From RUG11237 sp045119215 (lineage in GTDB: Bacteria; Bacillota; Clostridia; Lachnospirales; Lachnospiraceae): a stretch of 59,156 nucleotides of DNA. Position 1 is the first letter of the stretch; every line of letters begins with the position of its first letter. A program made the position numbers and the translations under genes. Positions 40,581 through 50,781 of the stretch are shown in pieces. Location: contig JBGVDD010000277.1 of assembly GCA_045119215.1 (NCBI GenBank), positions 1 through 59,156 on the forward strand, read 5' to 3'. The notes beneath the pieces are model-generated. The model had not been told where the DNA came from and made no database searches. It saw only the letters and a list, made by a program, of their open reading frames with translations.

Positions 40581-43500
40581 ATGAAATATATGGAGAACAC
40601 TAATTTATATACTTTAGGAATCGATATCGGTTCTACAACTGTAAAAATTGCAGTTTTAAATGACACAAATGGAATTGTATTTTCCGACTATCAGCGTCAC
40701 TTTGCAAACATAAAGGAAACGTTATACGATTTAGTTTCAAAAGCATATAAAGAACTTGGGGACCTTAAAGTCTCTGCTGTCATTACGGGTTCTGGAGGTC
40801 TTGCTTTGGCAAATCACCTGGGGATTCCATTCACCCAGGAAGTCATTGCCGTCTCCACCGCCCTTTCTACCTATGCTCCAAAAACGGACGTAGCCATCGA
40901 GCTTGGTGGAGAAGATGCCAAAATCATATATTTTGAAGGCGGTAATGTGGAACAGCGTATGAATGGTATCTGTGCCGGCGGTACTGGTTCCTTTATTGAT
41001 CAAATGGCATCTTTACTACAGACAGATGCTACCGGGTTAAATGAGTATGCAAAAAATTACAAGGCAATCTATCCAATCGCAGCCCGTTGTGGTGTATTTG
41101 CCAAGACAGACATTCAGCCTTTAATTAATGAAGGTGCCACAAAAGAAGATTTGTCCGCTTCTATCTTTCAGGCAGTGGTCAATCAGACCATATCCGGTTT
41201 GGCCTGTGGAAAACCAATTCGGGGCCATGTAGCCTTTTTAGGTGGACCCTTGCACTTTCTCTCTGAATTAAAGCAGGCATTTATCCGCACACTGAAACTG
41301 GATGAGGAGCACAGCATTACTCCTGAAAATTCTCATCTGTTTGCTGCTGCCGGCTCCGCTTTAACTGCCGACAAAAAAAATACAATGACTCTTTCCTCAT
41401 TAGAAGAAAAACTTTCCGGTGAAATCAAAATTGCCTTTGAAGTAGAACGATTAGAACCTCTATTTAAGGATGAGGGAGATTATGAGGAGTTTCAGACAAG
41501 ACACAAAGGGCATTCTGTGACTACCGGAGATTTAGCTACATACTCAGGAAACTGTTACCTAGGAATTGATGCCGGTTCCACCACCACAAAGGCGGCTTTA
41601 GTTGGAGAAAACGGTGATTTGCTCTACTCCTTCTACAGCACCAATAACGGAAGTCCTCTGGCCACTACCATCCGTGCCATCAAGGATATTTATACAAAGC
41701 TTCCAAAGGATGCGAAAATTGTTCACGCCTGCTCTACCGGATACGGAGAAGCTTTGGTAAAAAATGCTTTGATGCTAGAGGAGGGGGAAGTGGAAACAGT
41801 TGCCCACTATTATGCTGCTGCCTTCTTTGATCCTGAGGTGGACTGTATTATCGATATCGGTGGTCAGGATATGAAATGTATCAAAATCAAGAACCAGACC
41901 GTAGACAGTGTGCAGTTAAATGAGGCATGCTCTTCCGGATGTGGCTCCTTTATCGAAACCTTTGCAAAATCCCTAAACTATTCTGTACAGGATTTTGCAC
42001 AGGCCGCACTTTTTGCAAAACATCCCATTGATTTGGGAACACGCTGTACTGTATTTATGAATTCAAAAGTAAAACAGGCACAGAAAGAAGGAGCTGATGT
42101 TGCCGATATTTCTGCCGGACTTGCCTACTCTGTGATTAAAAATGCTTTATATAAGGTAATTAAGGTAAGTTCTGCCTCTGAATTAGGTAGCCATATCGTT
42201 GTTCAAGGGGGTACCTTCTATAATGATGCTGTGTTGCGCAGTTTTGAAAAAATTGCTGACTGTAAAGCAATCCGCCCTGACATTGCAGGTATCATGGGTG
42301 CTTTCGGTGCTGCCCTGATTGCAAGAGAGCGTTATCAGGAAAGCAAGACTACTACTATGCTTTCCATAGATAAAATTCACAGTTTGGAATTTAATACCAG
42401 TATGTCACGTTGTAAAGGATGTACCAACAATTGTCTCCTTACCATCAACCGTTTTAGCGGTGGCCGTCAGTTTATCACCGGTAACCGATGCGAACGTGGT
42501 ATTGGTGGACAGAAAAACAAAGACAACATTCCTAACTTGTTTGAATATAAAACAAAGCTGTTATTTGACCGGGAACCCCTGGACGAAGTGGATGCAGTAC
42601 GGGGAACGGTAGGAATTCCACGTGTTTTGAATATGTATGAAAACTATCCCTTCTGGGCAGAGTTTTTCAAGGCATTAAACTTTAGAGTGATTCTGTCCCC
42701 CGAGTCCAACCGAAAGATTTACGAACTGGGAATTGAATCTATCCCAAGTGAATCTGAATGTTACCCGGCAAAGCTTGCCCATGGTCATGTACAATGGTTG
42801 ATAAACAAAGGATTAAACTTTATCTTCTACCCTTGTATTCCATATGAGCGAACAGAATTCCCAGAGGCCAACAATCACTACAACTGTCCGATTGTAACCT
42901 CATATGCGGAAAATATCAAAAACAATATGGATGACTTGAAAAATCCGGACATAAACTTTATGAACCCCTTCCTTCCATTTACCAATCTGGAAGTTTTGAC
43001 CAAGCGACTAATCGAAGAATTCACCAAGGAATTCCCGGATATTTCTTCCACAGAAATTAGGGAGGCCGCCAGAATCGGTTGGCAGGCTATGGCAGATGTT
43101 CACGAAGAAATGCAAAGAAAAGGGGAAGAAACCTTAGAATACTTAGAAAGCACAGGAAGACACGGAATTGTTCTTGCCGGCCGTCCTTACCATATTGACC
43201 CGGAAATCAACCACGGTATTCCGGAATTGATTACCTCCTACGGTGTTGCTGTGTTTACAGAGGATTCCATCTCCCATCTCTCAAAGGTGGAACGACCATT
43301 GATTGTAATGGACCAGTGGATGTATCACTCCAGATTGTATGCTGCTGCAAACTATGTAAAACAAAGAGAAGATTTAGACTTAATTCAATTAAATTCCTTT
43401 GGTTGTGGGCTTGATGCTGTTACCACCGACCAGGTAAGCGATATTTTAAATAACTCTGGAAAAATTTATACCTGTTTAAAGATTGATGAGGTAAATTCCC

Positions 43501-44846
43501 TGGGCGCTGCAAGAATTCGTGTCCGTTCCTTACTTTCTGCCATTCGTGTGAGAAAGCAGAAAAAGGTAACCCGCACAATTGTTCCTGCAAACTATGAACG
43601 TGTTATTTTTACAGAGGAAATGCGAAAGAATTACACCATTCTTTGTCCGCAGATGTCTCCTATCCACTTCTCTATTATAGAGCCTGCTATGCGCAGTTGT
43701 GGATATCATATAGAATTATTAAACAATGATGGCAAGGAGGCCGTTAATGTTGGATTAAAATATGTAAACAACGATGCCTGCTATCCTTCTTTGATGGTGG
43801 TGGGACAGATTATGGAGGCTGTACTCTCTGGAAAGTATGACTTAAATAAAACTGCGGTTATCATTACCCAAACCGGGGGAGGCTGTCGTGCCACAAACTA
43901 TATCGGTTTCATCCGCCGTGCCCTGGCAAAAGCAGGCTATCCGGACATTCCTGTGCTTTCCTTAAACCTGAGCGGTTTTGAAAAGAATCCGGGATTCAAG
44001 ATTACACCTAAGCTTGCTATCAAGGGAATGTACGCCTTAGAATTCGGTGATGTGCTGATGCGCTGTCTTTACGCCACCAGACCTTATGAGGCTGTGCCGG
44101 GTTCTGCCAACGAACTGCATAAAAAGTGGGAAAAAATTTGTATTGACTTCGTAAGTGGGAATCGTATCCCATCCTACGGAAAATATAAAAAGATTTGTCG
44201 TGAAATCATTCGTGACTTCGATCATTTAGAGCGCTTGGATATTGTGAAACCCCGTGTTGGTGTGGTAGGCGAAATCCTGGTAAAATTCATGCCAGCTGCC
44301 AATAATTATCTTGTAGAACTACTGGAATCCGAGGGAGCCGAAGCGGTTGTTCCAGACCTGTTAGACTTCTTCCTCTACTGCTTCTACAATGCAAACTTTA
44401 AATACGAAAAACTGGGAATGAAAAAGTCTACAGCACGTAATTGTAATTTAGGAATCAAAGCCTTAGAGTGGTTTAGGTCCGCTGCCAGAGATGAGTTTGA
44501 GAAAAGTAAGCACTTTGAGGCTCCTGCCCATATTGACCATTTGGCAGAAATGGCAAGTGACATTGTCTCCTGCGGAAACCAGACCGGGGAAGGCTGGTTC
44601 TTAACCGGTGAGATGCTTGAACTTATTCAGTCCGGTGCCAATAATATTGTATGTACCCAGCCTTTTGGCTGTCTGCCAAACCATATTGTGGGTAAGGGTG
44701 TCATCAAGGAGTTGAGACGTCGCTATCCAGAGTCCAACGTAGTAGCTATTGACTACGACCCAGGTGCCAGCGAAGTAAACCAGCTAAACCGAATTAAACT
44801 TATGTTGTCAACAGCTTACAAACGTTTAGAAAATCAAAATTCATAA
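40581..44846 (+). CDS. Large 2-hydroxyacyl-CoA dehydratase activase/component protein (BadF/HgdC-type)
   Basis: 1421 residues. Two ASKHA ATPase domains (about 8-265, LGIDIGSTTVKIAVL; about 330-590, LGIDAGSTTTKAAL) each carry iron-sulfur cysteines (GICAGGTGSF and AARCGVFAKTD; NEACSSGCGSFIET and GTRCTVFMNSK). A cysteine-rich segment follows (SRCKGCTNNCLLTINRF) and then a long dehydratase-subunit-like part (DUF2229 and beyond, SESECYPAKLAHGHVQWL). These fused proteins are common in Clostridia. By analogy with HgdC they use ATP to drive electrons into a radical enzyme, but the natural partner is unknown. The spacing of AGGAGG to the ATG is 16 bases with a hairpin between. Monocistronic. Confidence 0.92.
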   Translation: MKYMENTNLYTLGIDIGSTTVKIAVLNDTNGIVFSDYQRHFANIKETLYDLVSKAYKELGDLKVSAVITGSGGLALANHLGIPFTQEVIAVSTALSTYAPKTDVAIELGGEDAKIIYFEGGNVEQRMNGICAGGTGSFIDQMASLLQTDATGLNEYAKNYKAIYPIAARCGVFAKTDIQPLINEGATKEDLSASIFQAVVNQTISGLACGKPIRGHVAFLGGPLHFLSELKQAFIRTLKLDEEHSITPENSHLFAAAGSALTADKKNTMTLSSLEEKLSGEIKIAFEVERLEPLFKDEGDYEEFQTRHKGHSVTTGDLATYSGNCYLGIDAGSTTTKAALVGENGDLLYSFYSTNNGSPLATTIRAIKDIYTKLPKDAKIVHACSTGYGEALVKNALMLEEGEVETVAHYYAAAFFDPEVDCIIDIGGQDMKCIKIKNQTVDSVQLNEACSSGCGSFIETFAKSLNYSVQDFAQAALFAKHPIDLGTRCTVFMNSKVKQAQKEGADVADISAGLAYSVIKNALYKVIKVSSASELGSHIVVQGGTFYNDAVLRSFEKIADCKAIRPDIAGIMGAFGAALIARERYQESKTTTMLSIDKIHSLEFNTSMSRCKGCTNNCLLTINRFSGGRQFITGNRCERGIGGQKNKDNIPNLFEYKTKLLFDREPLDEVDAVRGTVGIPRVLNMYENYPFWAEFFKALNFRVILSPESNRKIYELGIESIPSESECYPAKLAHGHVQWLINKGLNFIFYPCIPYERTEFPEANNHYNCPIVTSYAENIKNNMDDLKNPDINFMNPFLPFTNLEVLTKRLIEEFTKEFPDISSTEIREAARIGWQAMADVHEEMQRKGEETLEYLESTGRHGIVLAGRPYHIDPEINHGIPELITSYGVAVFTEDSISHLSKVERPLIVMDQWMYHSRLYAAANYVKQREDLDLIQLNSFGCGLDAVTTDQVSDILNNSGKIYTCLKIDEVNSLGAARIRVRSLLSAIRVRKQKKVTRTIVPANYERVIFTEEMRKNYTILCPQMSPIHFSIIEPAMRSCGYHIELLNNDGKEAVNVGLKYVNNDACYPSLMVVGQIMEAVLSGKYDLNKTAVIITQTGGGCRATNYIGFIRRALAKAGYPDIPVLSLNLSGFEKNPGFKITPKLAIKGMYALEFGDVLMRCLYATRPYEAVPGSANELHKKWEKICIDFVSGNRIPSYGKYKKICREIIRDFDHLERLDIVKPRVGVVGEILVKFMPAANNYLVELLESEGAEAVVPDLLDFFLYCFYNANFKYEKLGMKKSTARNCNLGIKALEWFRSAARDEFEKSKHFEAPAHIDHLAEMASDIVSCGNQTGEGWFLTGEMLELIQSGANNIVCTQPFGCLPNHIVGKGVIKELRRRYPESNVVAIDYDPGASEVNQLNRIKLMLSTAYKRLENQNS

Positions 44847-44883
44847 TGATTTTAGCCCATTTAAACTGCTTTTGACAGGCAAA

Positions 44884-44935
44884 AAAACACCGCATTTCCT
44901 ATTAGATTAAAAAGGAAATGCGGTGTTTTTATTTC
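44884..44935. terminator. Bidirectional terminator between activase and HD genes
   Basis: ACACCGCATTTCC pairs with GGAAATGCGGTGT; A run on the left and T run on the right serve both convergent genes. Confidence 0.9.
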
Positions 44936-44956
44936 TATACAAAGCTACTAAACATA

Positions 44957-45427
44957 CTAAGCACTGGCAAATCTTCCCCGGAAGATACGGTTATAAACCT
45001 CTTTCAAAGCACATCCCTTATCTGCCAGACATACCAAAACAGTCTCACGATATCTAGGCACATACAATGTCAACGGAAACATATGTTTTCTGATAATATC
45101 CTGTTCCCTGGGATTTAATTCAAAATCCCTTGTTGCATTCTTCAAAGCGATTCCCGGATGGTAAAATCCATGTAAGTTTCCTAATTTCTGTTCATGCCAG
45201 TCATAGAGAAAATAGTCATGTAGCAAAGCGCCTCTTGCCAGACTTTTCACATCTACCTTGATATGGTAACGATATGCTATCTCTCCACAAAGTTTGGCAA
45301 CCGCTTTACAGTGGGCAAGAGTGGTTGTATTGCCATGCTGGATAAATTCATCCATTTTTGATATTCTCTCATCTGAAAGTAGCTCTTCAATATATCTTTG
45401 ATATTCTTCATATTCCTGTTCTGTCAT
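44957..45427 (-). CDS. HD-domain phosphohydrolase
   Basis: 156 residues: TTTLAHCKAVAKLCGEIA (first metal histidine), ALLHDYFLYDW (HD pair) and GNLHGFYHPGIALKN, then DIIRKHMFPLT and CLADKGCAL near the end. This is a compact HD domain of the kind seen in small clostridial phosphohydrolases; the substrate is unknown. The frame opens at 45493, but the ATG at 45427 has GGGAG just upstream. Single gene facing the activase terminator. Confidence 0.85.
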   Translation of the reverse strand: MTEQEYEEYQRYIEELLSDERISKMDEFIQHGNTTTLAHCKAVAKLCGEIAYRYHIKVDVKSLARGALLHDYFLYDWHEQKLGNLHGFYHPGIALKNATRDFELNPREQDIIRKHMFPLTLYVPRYRETVLVCLADKGCALKEVYNRIFRGRFASA

Positions 45428-45590
45428 TTTTTCTCCCTCAATGCCTATTCTTTTCCCGTGATGGTTTCTCTCTACCTTTATTAGATATATCACATCATCC
45501 CTAGTTTTTCAATAAGAAAAAACCGAGAAATTTTTCCATATTTATTGTCTACTATTCACAGAAACAATATATTCAAAAATTTTTGCTTTC

Positions 45591-47717
45591 CTACTCTCCT
45601 GCCGGCTCCTCAGGCACAAAGATTCTTTTATGTTCTAAGTCCTTTTCCCGATGTACTCTTTCCTTGGCTTCCTTGCAAAAATAATCCTGAGCACATAGAA
45701 GTTCCTTTCCCCTTTTATCTACCCGGTGATACAAACCATCTTCTTTTAGAATCCTTGCCTTCATAGTATCTGCTAGCTGAATGTCCAGAATATGCTTTAC
45801 CTCCTGCTTTAGTTTCTCATCTTCCACCGGAAATAATATCTCCACTCTTCGGTCTAAATTTCTGGGCATCCAGTCCGCACTTGCCATATAAATTTCTTCG
45901 TTACCGTTGTTTAAAAAATAAAAAATTCTACTGTGTTCCAAAAAATTTCCCACCAGGGAACGAACACGGATATTTTCACTGACTCCCGGGATTCCTACCT
46001 TTAGGCAACAGATACCTCTCACAATCAAATCCACTTGTACTCCCGCTGCTGATGCCTGATATAAGGCTTCAATAATTTCCTTATCACAAAGAGAGTTCAT
46101 CTTTGCTATGATCCTTGCCTCTTTCCCTTCTAAGGCATTCTCTCGTTCCCTCCTGATTAGCTGCATAAATTTATCCCTTAACCAAAGGGGCGCCAAGGTA
46201 AGAGCATTCCAGGATTTAGGCTCTGAATAGCCGGAAAGCATATTAAACACTGCTGTGGCATCCGCCCCGATATGTTCAGCACAGGTAAGAATTCCCATAT
46301 CTGTATACAGCTTAGCTGTGGCGTCATTATAGTTTCCGGTTCCTAAATGCACATATCTTCGAATACCATCTTCTTCCCGTCTCACCACCAAAGTAATTTT
46401 GCTGTGGGTTTTTAATCCCACCAGTCCATAAATCACATGACATCCTGCTTTTTCTAACATTTTTGCCCAGCCAATATTGTTTTCCTCGTCAAAACGAGCC
46501 TTTAACTCTACCAGAACCGATACCTGCTTTCCATTTTCTGCCGCCTGGGCAAGGGCAGCGATAATTGGAGAATTTCCGCTGACACGATACAAAGTCTGCT
46601 TTATGGCAAGAGTATCCTTATCCCTTGCAGCCTGTTTTATAAAATCTACCACCGGGTCAAAGGTCTCGTACGGATGGTGCAATAAAATATCTCCCCTTTT
46701 TATCTGCTCAAAAATATTTTCATCCAGATTTAGTCCCGGCACTGGCTGAGGAGTGTATTTTGCATATTTTAAGTGTTCAAAGCCTTCCATACCGTACATT
46801 TTCATTAAAAAGGTCAAATCAAGGGGTCCATGTATCATAAAAATATCCTGTTCTTTAATGCCAAGCTCCCGCTTTAGTATTTTCAATAATCCCTTATCCA
46901 TTCCCTGTTCTACTTCCAGACGAATGGCCTGCCCCCACTGTCTTTTCTTTAGTTTCAACTCAATTTCTTTCAATAAATCTTCTGCCTCATCCTCATCGAT
47001 GCTCAAATCTGCATTTCTCATAATACGATAAGGAAAAGCACAAACAATATCATAGCTTAAAAACAGCTTATCAATATTTCTTTCAATTACCTGTTCTAGT
47101 AATATCACATTTTTGCTGCCATCTTCCCCGTCCGGTAAAGGCACAATTCTTGGAATTACTGCCGGCACCTGAACGGTAGCAAACTCCAACTCCCCTTCCC
47201 TTCCCTTTTTGGAAAGTAATGCCCCAATATTCAACGTTTTATTTCGAATTAACGGAAATGGTCTGGATGAGTCCACTGCCATAGGTGTTACCACCGGATA
47301 TACATTATCCTCAAAAAATCCATCTACAAACCGTGCCTGAGCTTCATTTAGCTCTTCGTGGGATGTAATAATATGCAGATTTTTTTCTGCCAGTCCGGAA
47401 AGCAGCATCTTATTGTATATGTGGTATTGTTCCTCAACAAACTTATGTGTTTTCTCATTTACTGCAAGGAGCTGTTCCTGAGCCGTCATACCGGCAATAT
47501 CCTTTTTGCTGTACTCAGCGTGAATCATATCTTTTAAAGATGCCACACGAACCATAAAAAACTCATCTAAATTCGAGGAGGTAATACTTAAAAATTTCAT
47601 TCTTTCAAACAGAGGATTTTCCTTATCCCTAGCCTCTTCTAAAATTCTTTCATTAAATTGAATCCAGCTCAATTCTCTATTGGTGTAATATAAGGGTTTC
47701 CCAAAATCTTTCTCCAT
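45591..47717 (-). CDS. ppk: Polyphosphate kinase 1
   Basis: 708 residues with the four-domain PPK1 layout: N-terminal helical domain (NRELSWIQFNERILEEA), head domain, and two phospholipase-D-like C domains with the phosphorylated histidine region (LIKTHSK-like GLKTHSKITLVVRR, about 430) and the second HxK-like IYMASADWMPRNLDRRVE. It reversibly makes polyphosphate from ATP. It follows ppx by 13 bases, so synthesis and breakdown enzymes are co-expressed. Confidence 0.96.
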   Translation of the reverse strand: MEKDFGKPLYYTNRELSWIQFNERILEEARDKENPLFERMKFLSITSSNLDEFFMVRVASLKDMIHAEYSKKDIAGMTAQEQLLAVNEKTHKFVEEQYHIYNKMLLSGLAEKNLHIITSHEELNEAQARFVDGFFEDNVYPVVTPMAVDSSRPFPLIRNKTLNIGALLSKKGREGELEFATVQVPAVIPRIVPLPDGEDGSKNVILLEQVIERNIDKLFLSYDIVCAFPYRIMRNADLSIDEDEAEDLLKEIELKLKKRQWGQAIRLEVEQGMDKGLLKILKRELGIKEQDIFMIHGPLDLTFLMKMYGMEGFEHLKYAKYTPQPVPGLNLDENIFEQIKRGDILLHHPYETFDPVVDFIKQAARDKDTLAIKQTLYRVSGNSPIIAALAQAAENGKQVSVLVELKARFDEENNIGWAKMLEKAGCHVIYGLVGLKTHSKITLVVRREEDGIRRYVHLGTGNYNDATAKLYTDMGILTCAEHIGADATAVFNMLSGYSEPKSWNALTLAPLWLRDKFMQLIRRERENALEGKEARIIAKMNSLCDKEIIEALYQASAAGVQVDLIVRGICCLKVGIPGVSENIRVRSLVGNFLEHSRIFYFLNNGNEEIYMASADWMPRNLDRRVEILFPVEDEKLKQEVKHILDIQLADTMKARILKEDGLYHRVDKRGKELLCAQDYFCKEAKERVHREKDLEHKRIFVPEEPAGE

Positions 47718-47730
47718 AACTCTTCCCTCC

Positions 47731-49269
47731 TTAGATACTCTTCTTCTGCTTCATGCTTATTGTAATTCCAAAGTTTTCCCTGAAAAAGTCTATATTTTCA
47801 TTCACCTTTTCCCGTTCCAGTGCAATGTCATCATTGGTGGTGACTGTGATGATTAACGCCTTCTCCTTTACAGCGAAGACTACATTTCTGCACTTTTGCC
47901 GATAGCTTCTGTCTAAGGCCAACACCGTTCTTAAACAGGCAGTAAGCTTTGCAATCACCAGATAATCTCTTACATCCAGACTGGTAGATTTGGAAAACTC
48001 CTCAAAATACAAAAATTCTTCCCCACTGAACCGAATAATGTTGGCAACAATTTCCCGCTCTGCATGGGATAGACCAATAATCTCCGTGGCCATAACAATC
48101 TGGTAAGAACACTGTTCACTATGTACACTGCTGATATACTTTCCACAATCACATAGAATCACTGCAATTCTAAGAAGCAGCCGCTCTCTATCCCCAAATC
48201 CATGTACCTTTTTCGTGGCATCAAAGAGCTTCATTGCAATCTCTTCCATGGTATTAATATGATTTTTTCCTGACTGATACCGTTTGGCCATACATTTTGC
48301 CGAGGCAATGATATCGTCTTCAAAATTGTGTTGAGACTTATAGCCATTTTTTTGTGCATAATCGTAGGCGATTCCATCTCCCAAATCTCTGTCTGGTGCC
48401 CAGATTCGTTCTGCCTCTGTCACCTGCAAAAACTGCTTATAGATAATGGCAAAGGGTAAAATCAAGCGGGCGTTTTCCGCTGGTACCCCCAGCTTTTTTG
48501 CAGCCTCCAAAGGGGTAAGACTGGCAATTTTATCAAATATTTTCATGTACTCTTCCACAGATGCACTCTTATTTAGCTCATGGCTGTCACTTAAATCGAT
48601 AAGATTGGTGATAAACTCCCCGGTGACAATTAGATTTTTTATATTCCTGTCCTTTAAATAAAATTTCTTCAAGTGATAGGTCTCTGTATTGATTAATTCC
48701 TCAATATACTGTCCATAATGACCACTTCTGTCTTCTAATGCAGACAGCGTCTCACGGATTCGCAAAGACCCTAATTTAATGTTCTGGGTGGTAATAAGAC
48801 TGTCCTTGTCAAAGAGGGAAATCTGGATACTTCCACCTCCCACATCCACAATGGCAGTTCCCTTCTTTATCACCTCATTAAAGTCGTCCCACTTTGAGGC
48901 AATGGATTGATATCCGATGAATCTTTGTTCTGAGTTGCTTAAGATTTCCACATCAAATCCGGTTTTTATTTTAATCTGATCTAACAAAATCCGGGTATTT
49001 ATCACCTCACGAAGTGCGGAGGTGGCACACACACGATATTCTTCCACGTCATATTCTTTCATAAACTTTTTAAAGTCATTCAATGTCTTACAAAGCTTAT
49101 CAATCATATCCTGACCTACTTTTTCCTTTGTAAAGGCATCCGCCCCCAACTCTAAATGGTCTATCACACTGTTTAATTCCTTCATTCCCTGTTTCCCTGA
49201 CAATTCATATATCTTTATACCGGTTTCATAGGAACGAATATAGATTGCTGCAAATCTGACTCTCTTCAT
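47731..49269 (-). CDS. ppx: Exopolyphosphatase/GppA-family phosphatase with altered phosphate-1 motif
   Basis: 512 residues. An ASKHA phosphatase core (about 5-300) with RVCATSALREVIN, the phosphate-2 motif AIVDVGGGSIQISLF and IKLGSLRIRETL is followed by a C-terminal HD-type domain (about 310-500). The expected N-terminal phosphate-1 motif D-x-G-S reads A-A-I-Y-I-R-S-Y: aspartate is Tyr and glycine is Arg, each one base away from the normal codon. Activity may be lost or changed while the fold is kept. The ATG at 49269 (GGAAGG 7 bases upstream) is chosen over the GTG at 49275. It precedes ppk and has a good promoter. Confidence 0.9.
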   Translation of the reverse strand: MKRVRFAAIYIRSYETGIKIYELSGKQGMKELNSVIDHLELGADAFTKEKVGQDMIDKLCKTLNDFKKFMKEYDVEEYRVCATSALREVINTRILLDQIKIKTGFDVEILSNSEQRFIGYQSIASKWDDFNEVIKKGTAIVDVGGGSIQISLFDKDSLITTQNIKLGSLRIRETLSALEDRSGHYGQYIEELINTETYHLKKFYLKDRNIKNLIVTGEFITNLIDLSDSHELNKSASVEEYMKIFDKIASLTPLEAAKKLGVPAENARLILPFAIIYKQFLQVTEAERIWAPDRDLGDGIAYDYAQKNGYKSQHNFEDDIIASAKCMAKRYQSGKNHINTMEEIAMKLFDATKKVHGFGDRERLLLRIAVILCDCGKYISSVHSEQCSYQIVMATEIIGLSHAEREIVANIIRFSGEEFLYFEEFSKSTSLDVRDYLVIAKLTACLRTVLALDRSYRQKCRNVVFAVKEKALIITVTTNDDIALEREKVNENIDFFRENFGITISMKQKKSI

Positions 49270-49324
49270 GCCCACACCTTCCCTTCCCGCTTATAGCTAT
49301 GTTCTCATCACCTTATTTATAGTA

Positions 49325-49353
49325 ATCTTACACGTATTTTGTTTAAATTTCAA
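49325..49353 (-). promoter_or_regulatory. Promoter of the ppx-ppk operon
   Basis: Minus strand TTGAAA (49348-49353), 17 bases, TAAGAT (49325-49330), about 50 bases before the ppx start. Confidence 0.6.
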
Positions 49354-49380
49354 TTAACTTTATGTAAATAATTATAACAA

Positions 49381-49412
49381 AAAAGAGCATAATCTTTCGA
49401 CTATACTCTTTC
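49381..49412 (-). terminator. Terminator after hisS
   Basis: Minus strand AAAGAGTATA ... TATGCTCTTTTTT, imperfect stem with a T run, 45 bases past the hisS stop. Confidence 0.65.
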
Positions 49413-49456
49413 ATCGTATCTTTTAAAAACCACTGAATAAATACCTTACATCTTAA

Positions 49457-50695
49457 CTATGCTCCAAAAAAGTTGATTTCATCTGCCTGGTTAAAGTTTA
49501 CAAAACCTGCAAAACCTTTCTCTTCCAATCTATTTAAGAATTTCCCCATCTTCTTTGGTTTCACATACAAAGCAACTAAATATTCCTTACGAAGCTCTTC
49601 TGCTTTGGCATATGCCGCTGCAATTTCCTCCTCTTCATATAGCACAGCAATTCGTTTCTTTGTATCCTCCTCTTTGATACCCTGTTCACTTAAAATAGCG
49701 TAAATTCTTTCAAATCCAATGGAGAATCCTACTGCTGGAACGCTTTCATTTAGGAACTTTCCAATTAAATTATCGTATCTTCCACCACCGGCAATGGCAC
49801 CCTTGAATTTATTGCTTTCCACTTCAAATACGGTACCTGTATAATATCCCTGTCCTCTTACCAACGAGATATCATAACGGATATCATATTTTCCATCTGC
49901 CATAGCTGTTGCCGATGTGATAATCTTCTTTACATTGTCAATAGCTTCATTGGTTCCAATCAAGCTTTCTATGGTGTCTAATGAAAAATCACCCTTTTGC
50001 AAGAATTCATAAAAGCTTTCCACAATTTTGCTGTCGTATTCTTTTTCCAACAATTCTGCCTTCACACCATCTGCACCGATTTTATCCATCTTGTCGAATG
50101 TGATACACACACTGTCTAACTCCTTTTCTTCAAAGCCCATGTGAAGTAGCACTGCTCTTAAGATTCTTCTGTCATTGATTTTTACGGTAAATTCATCCAT
50201 ACCAATGGCTAATAACGCCTTTGTGGTAGTGGCAATCAGTTCGATTTCCGCTGTAATCGAAGAAGTTCCAAGGATATCAATGTCACACTGGATAAACTCT
50301 CTTAATCTTCCTTTTTGTGGTCTTTCTGCACGGTACACTCTGTCAATCTGAATGCACTTCATAGGTGAGATTAATTCATTTCTATTGTTTGCATAATAAC
50401 GGCTGAGAGGAAGGGTTAAATCATAGCGAAGCCCCATATCGGAAAGCTCATCTAACTTTCCCTCTGCCACTGCCTTCTCTAGCTTTTCACCACGTTTCAT
50501 AATCTTGAAAACAAGATTTAAGTTGTCTCCACCTTCACTCTTATCAAGATTCTCTGCATCCTCAATAATTGGAGTGATAATATGTTCAAATCCATTTTCT
50601 GTGTATACCTGCAATATCTTGTTCTGCAGATAATCGCGAACTCTGGCCTGTTCCGGTAAATAATCGTTGGTTCCTTTTACACTTTTAATCTTCAT
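49457..50695 (-). CDS. hisS: Histidyl-tRNA synthetase
   Basis: 412 residues, class II. It begins KSVKGTNDYLPEQARVRDYL and has motif 2-like IDRVYRAERPQKGRLREFIQ, the histidine-binding LVRGQGYYTGTVFE and motif 3 AVGFSIGFERIYAIL. The C-terminal anticodon-binding domain is short (about 90 residues, ending ADEINFFGA). It charges tRNA-His. The promoter is immediately upstream, and no T-box leader is present in the 86-base gap. The form with K-G-T-N-D-Y-L-P is common in Clostridia, some of which carry a second HisS-like gene elsewhere. Confidence 0.93.
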   Translation of the reverse strand: MKIKSVKGTNDYLPEQARVRDYLQNKILQVYTENGFEHIITPIIEDAENLDKSEGGDNLNLVFKIMKRGEKLEKAVAEGKLDELSDMGLRYDLTLPLSRYYANNRNELISPMKCIQIDRVYRAERPQKGRLREFIQCDIDILGTSSITAEIELIATTTKALLAIGMDEFTVKINDRRILRAVLLHMGFEEKELDSVCITFDKMDKIGADGVKAELLEKEYDSKIVESFYEFLQKGDFSLDTIESLIGTNEAIDNVKKIITSATAMADGKYDIRYDISLVRGQGYYTGTVFEVESNKFKGAIAGGGRYDNLIGKFLNESVPAVGFSIGFERIYAILSEQGIKEEDTKKRIAVLYEEEEIAAAYAKAEELRKEYLVALYVKPKKMGKFLNRLEEKGFAGFVNFNQADEINFFGA

Positions 50696-50734
50696 TTTCT
50701 TCTTCCTTTACATTAAAACTATCTCGTGATTTTT

Positions 50735-50763
50735 ATTATAATGAATTTCTATGAATTCCGCAA
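50735..50763 (-). promoter_or_regulatory. Promoter of hisS
   Basis: Minus strand TTGCGG (50758-50763), 17 bases, TATAAT (50735-50740). Confidence 0.65.
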
Positions 50764-50781
50764 GTCTATCTTACTTTCTAT

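Noticed and set aside
50696..50781. T-box leader before hisS
   Set aside because: The gap is only 86 bases and contains a promoter; no specifier loop or T-box sequence is visible. The same holds for aspS.
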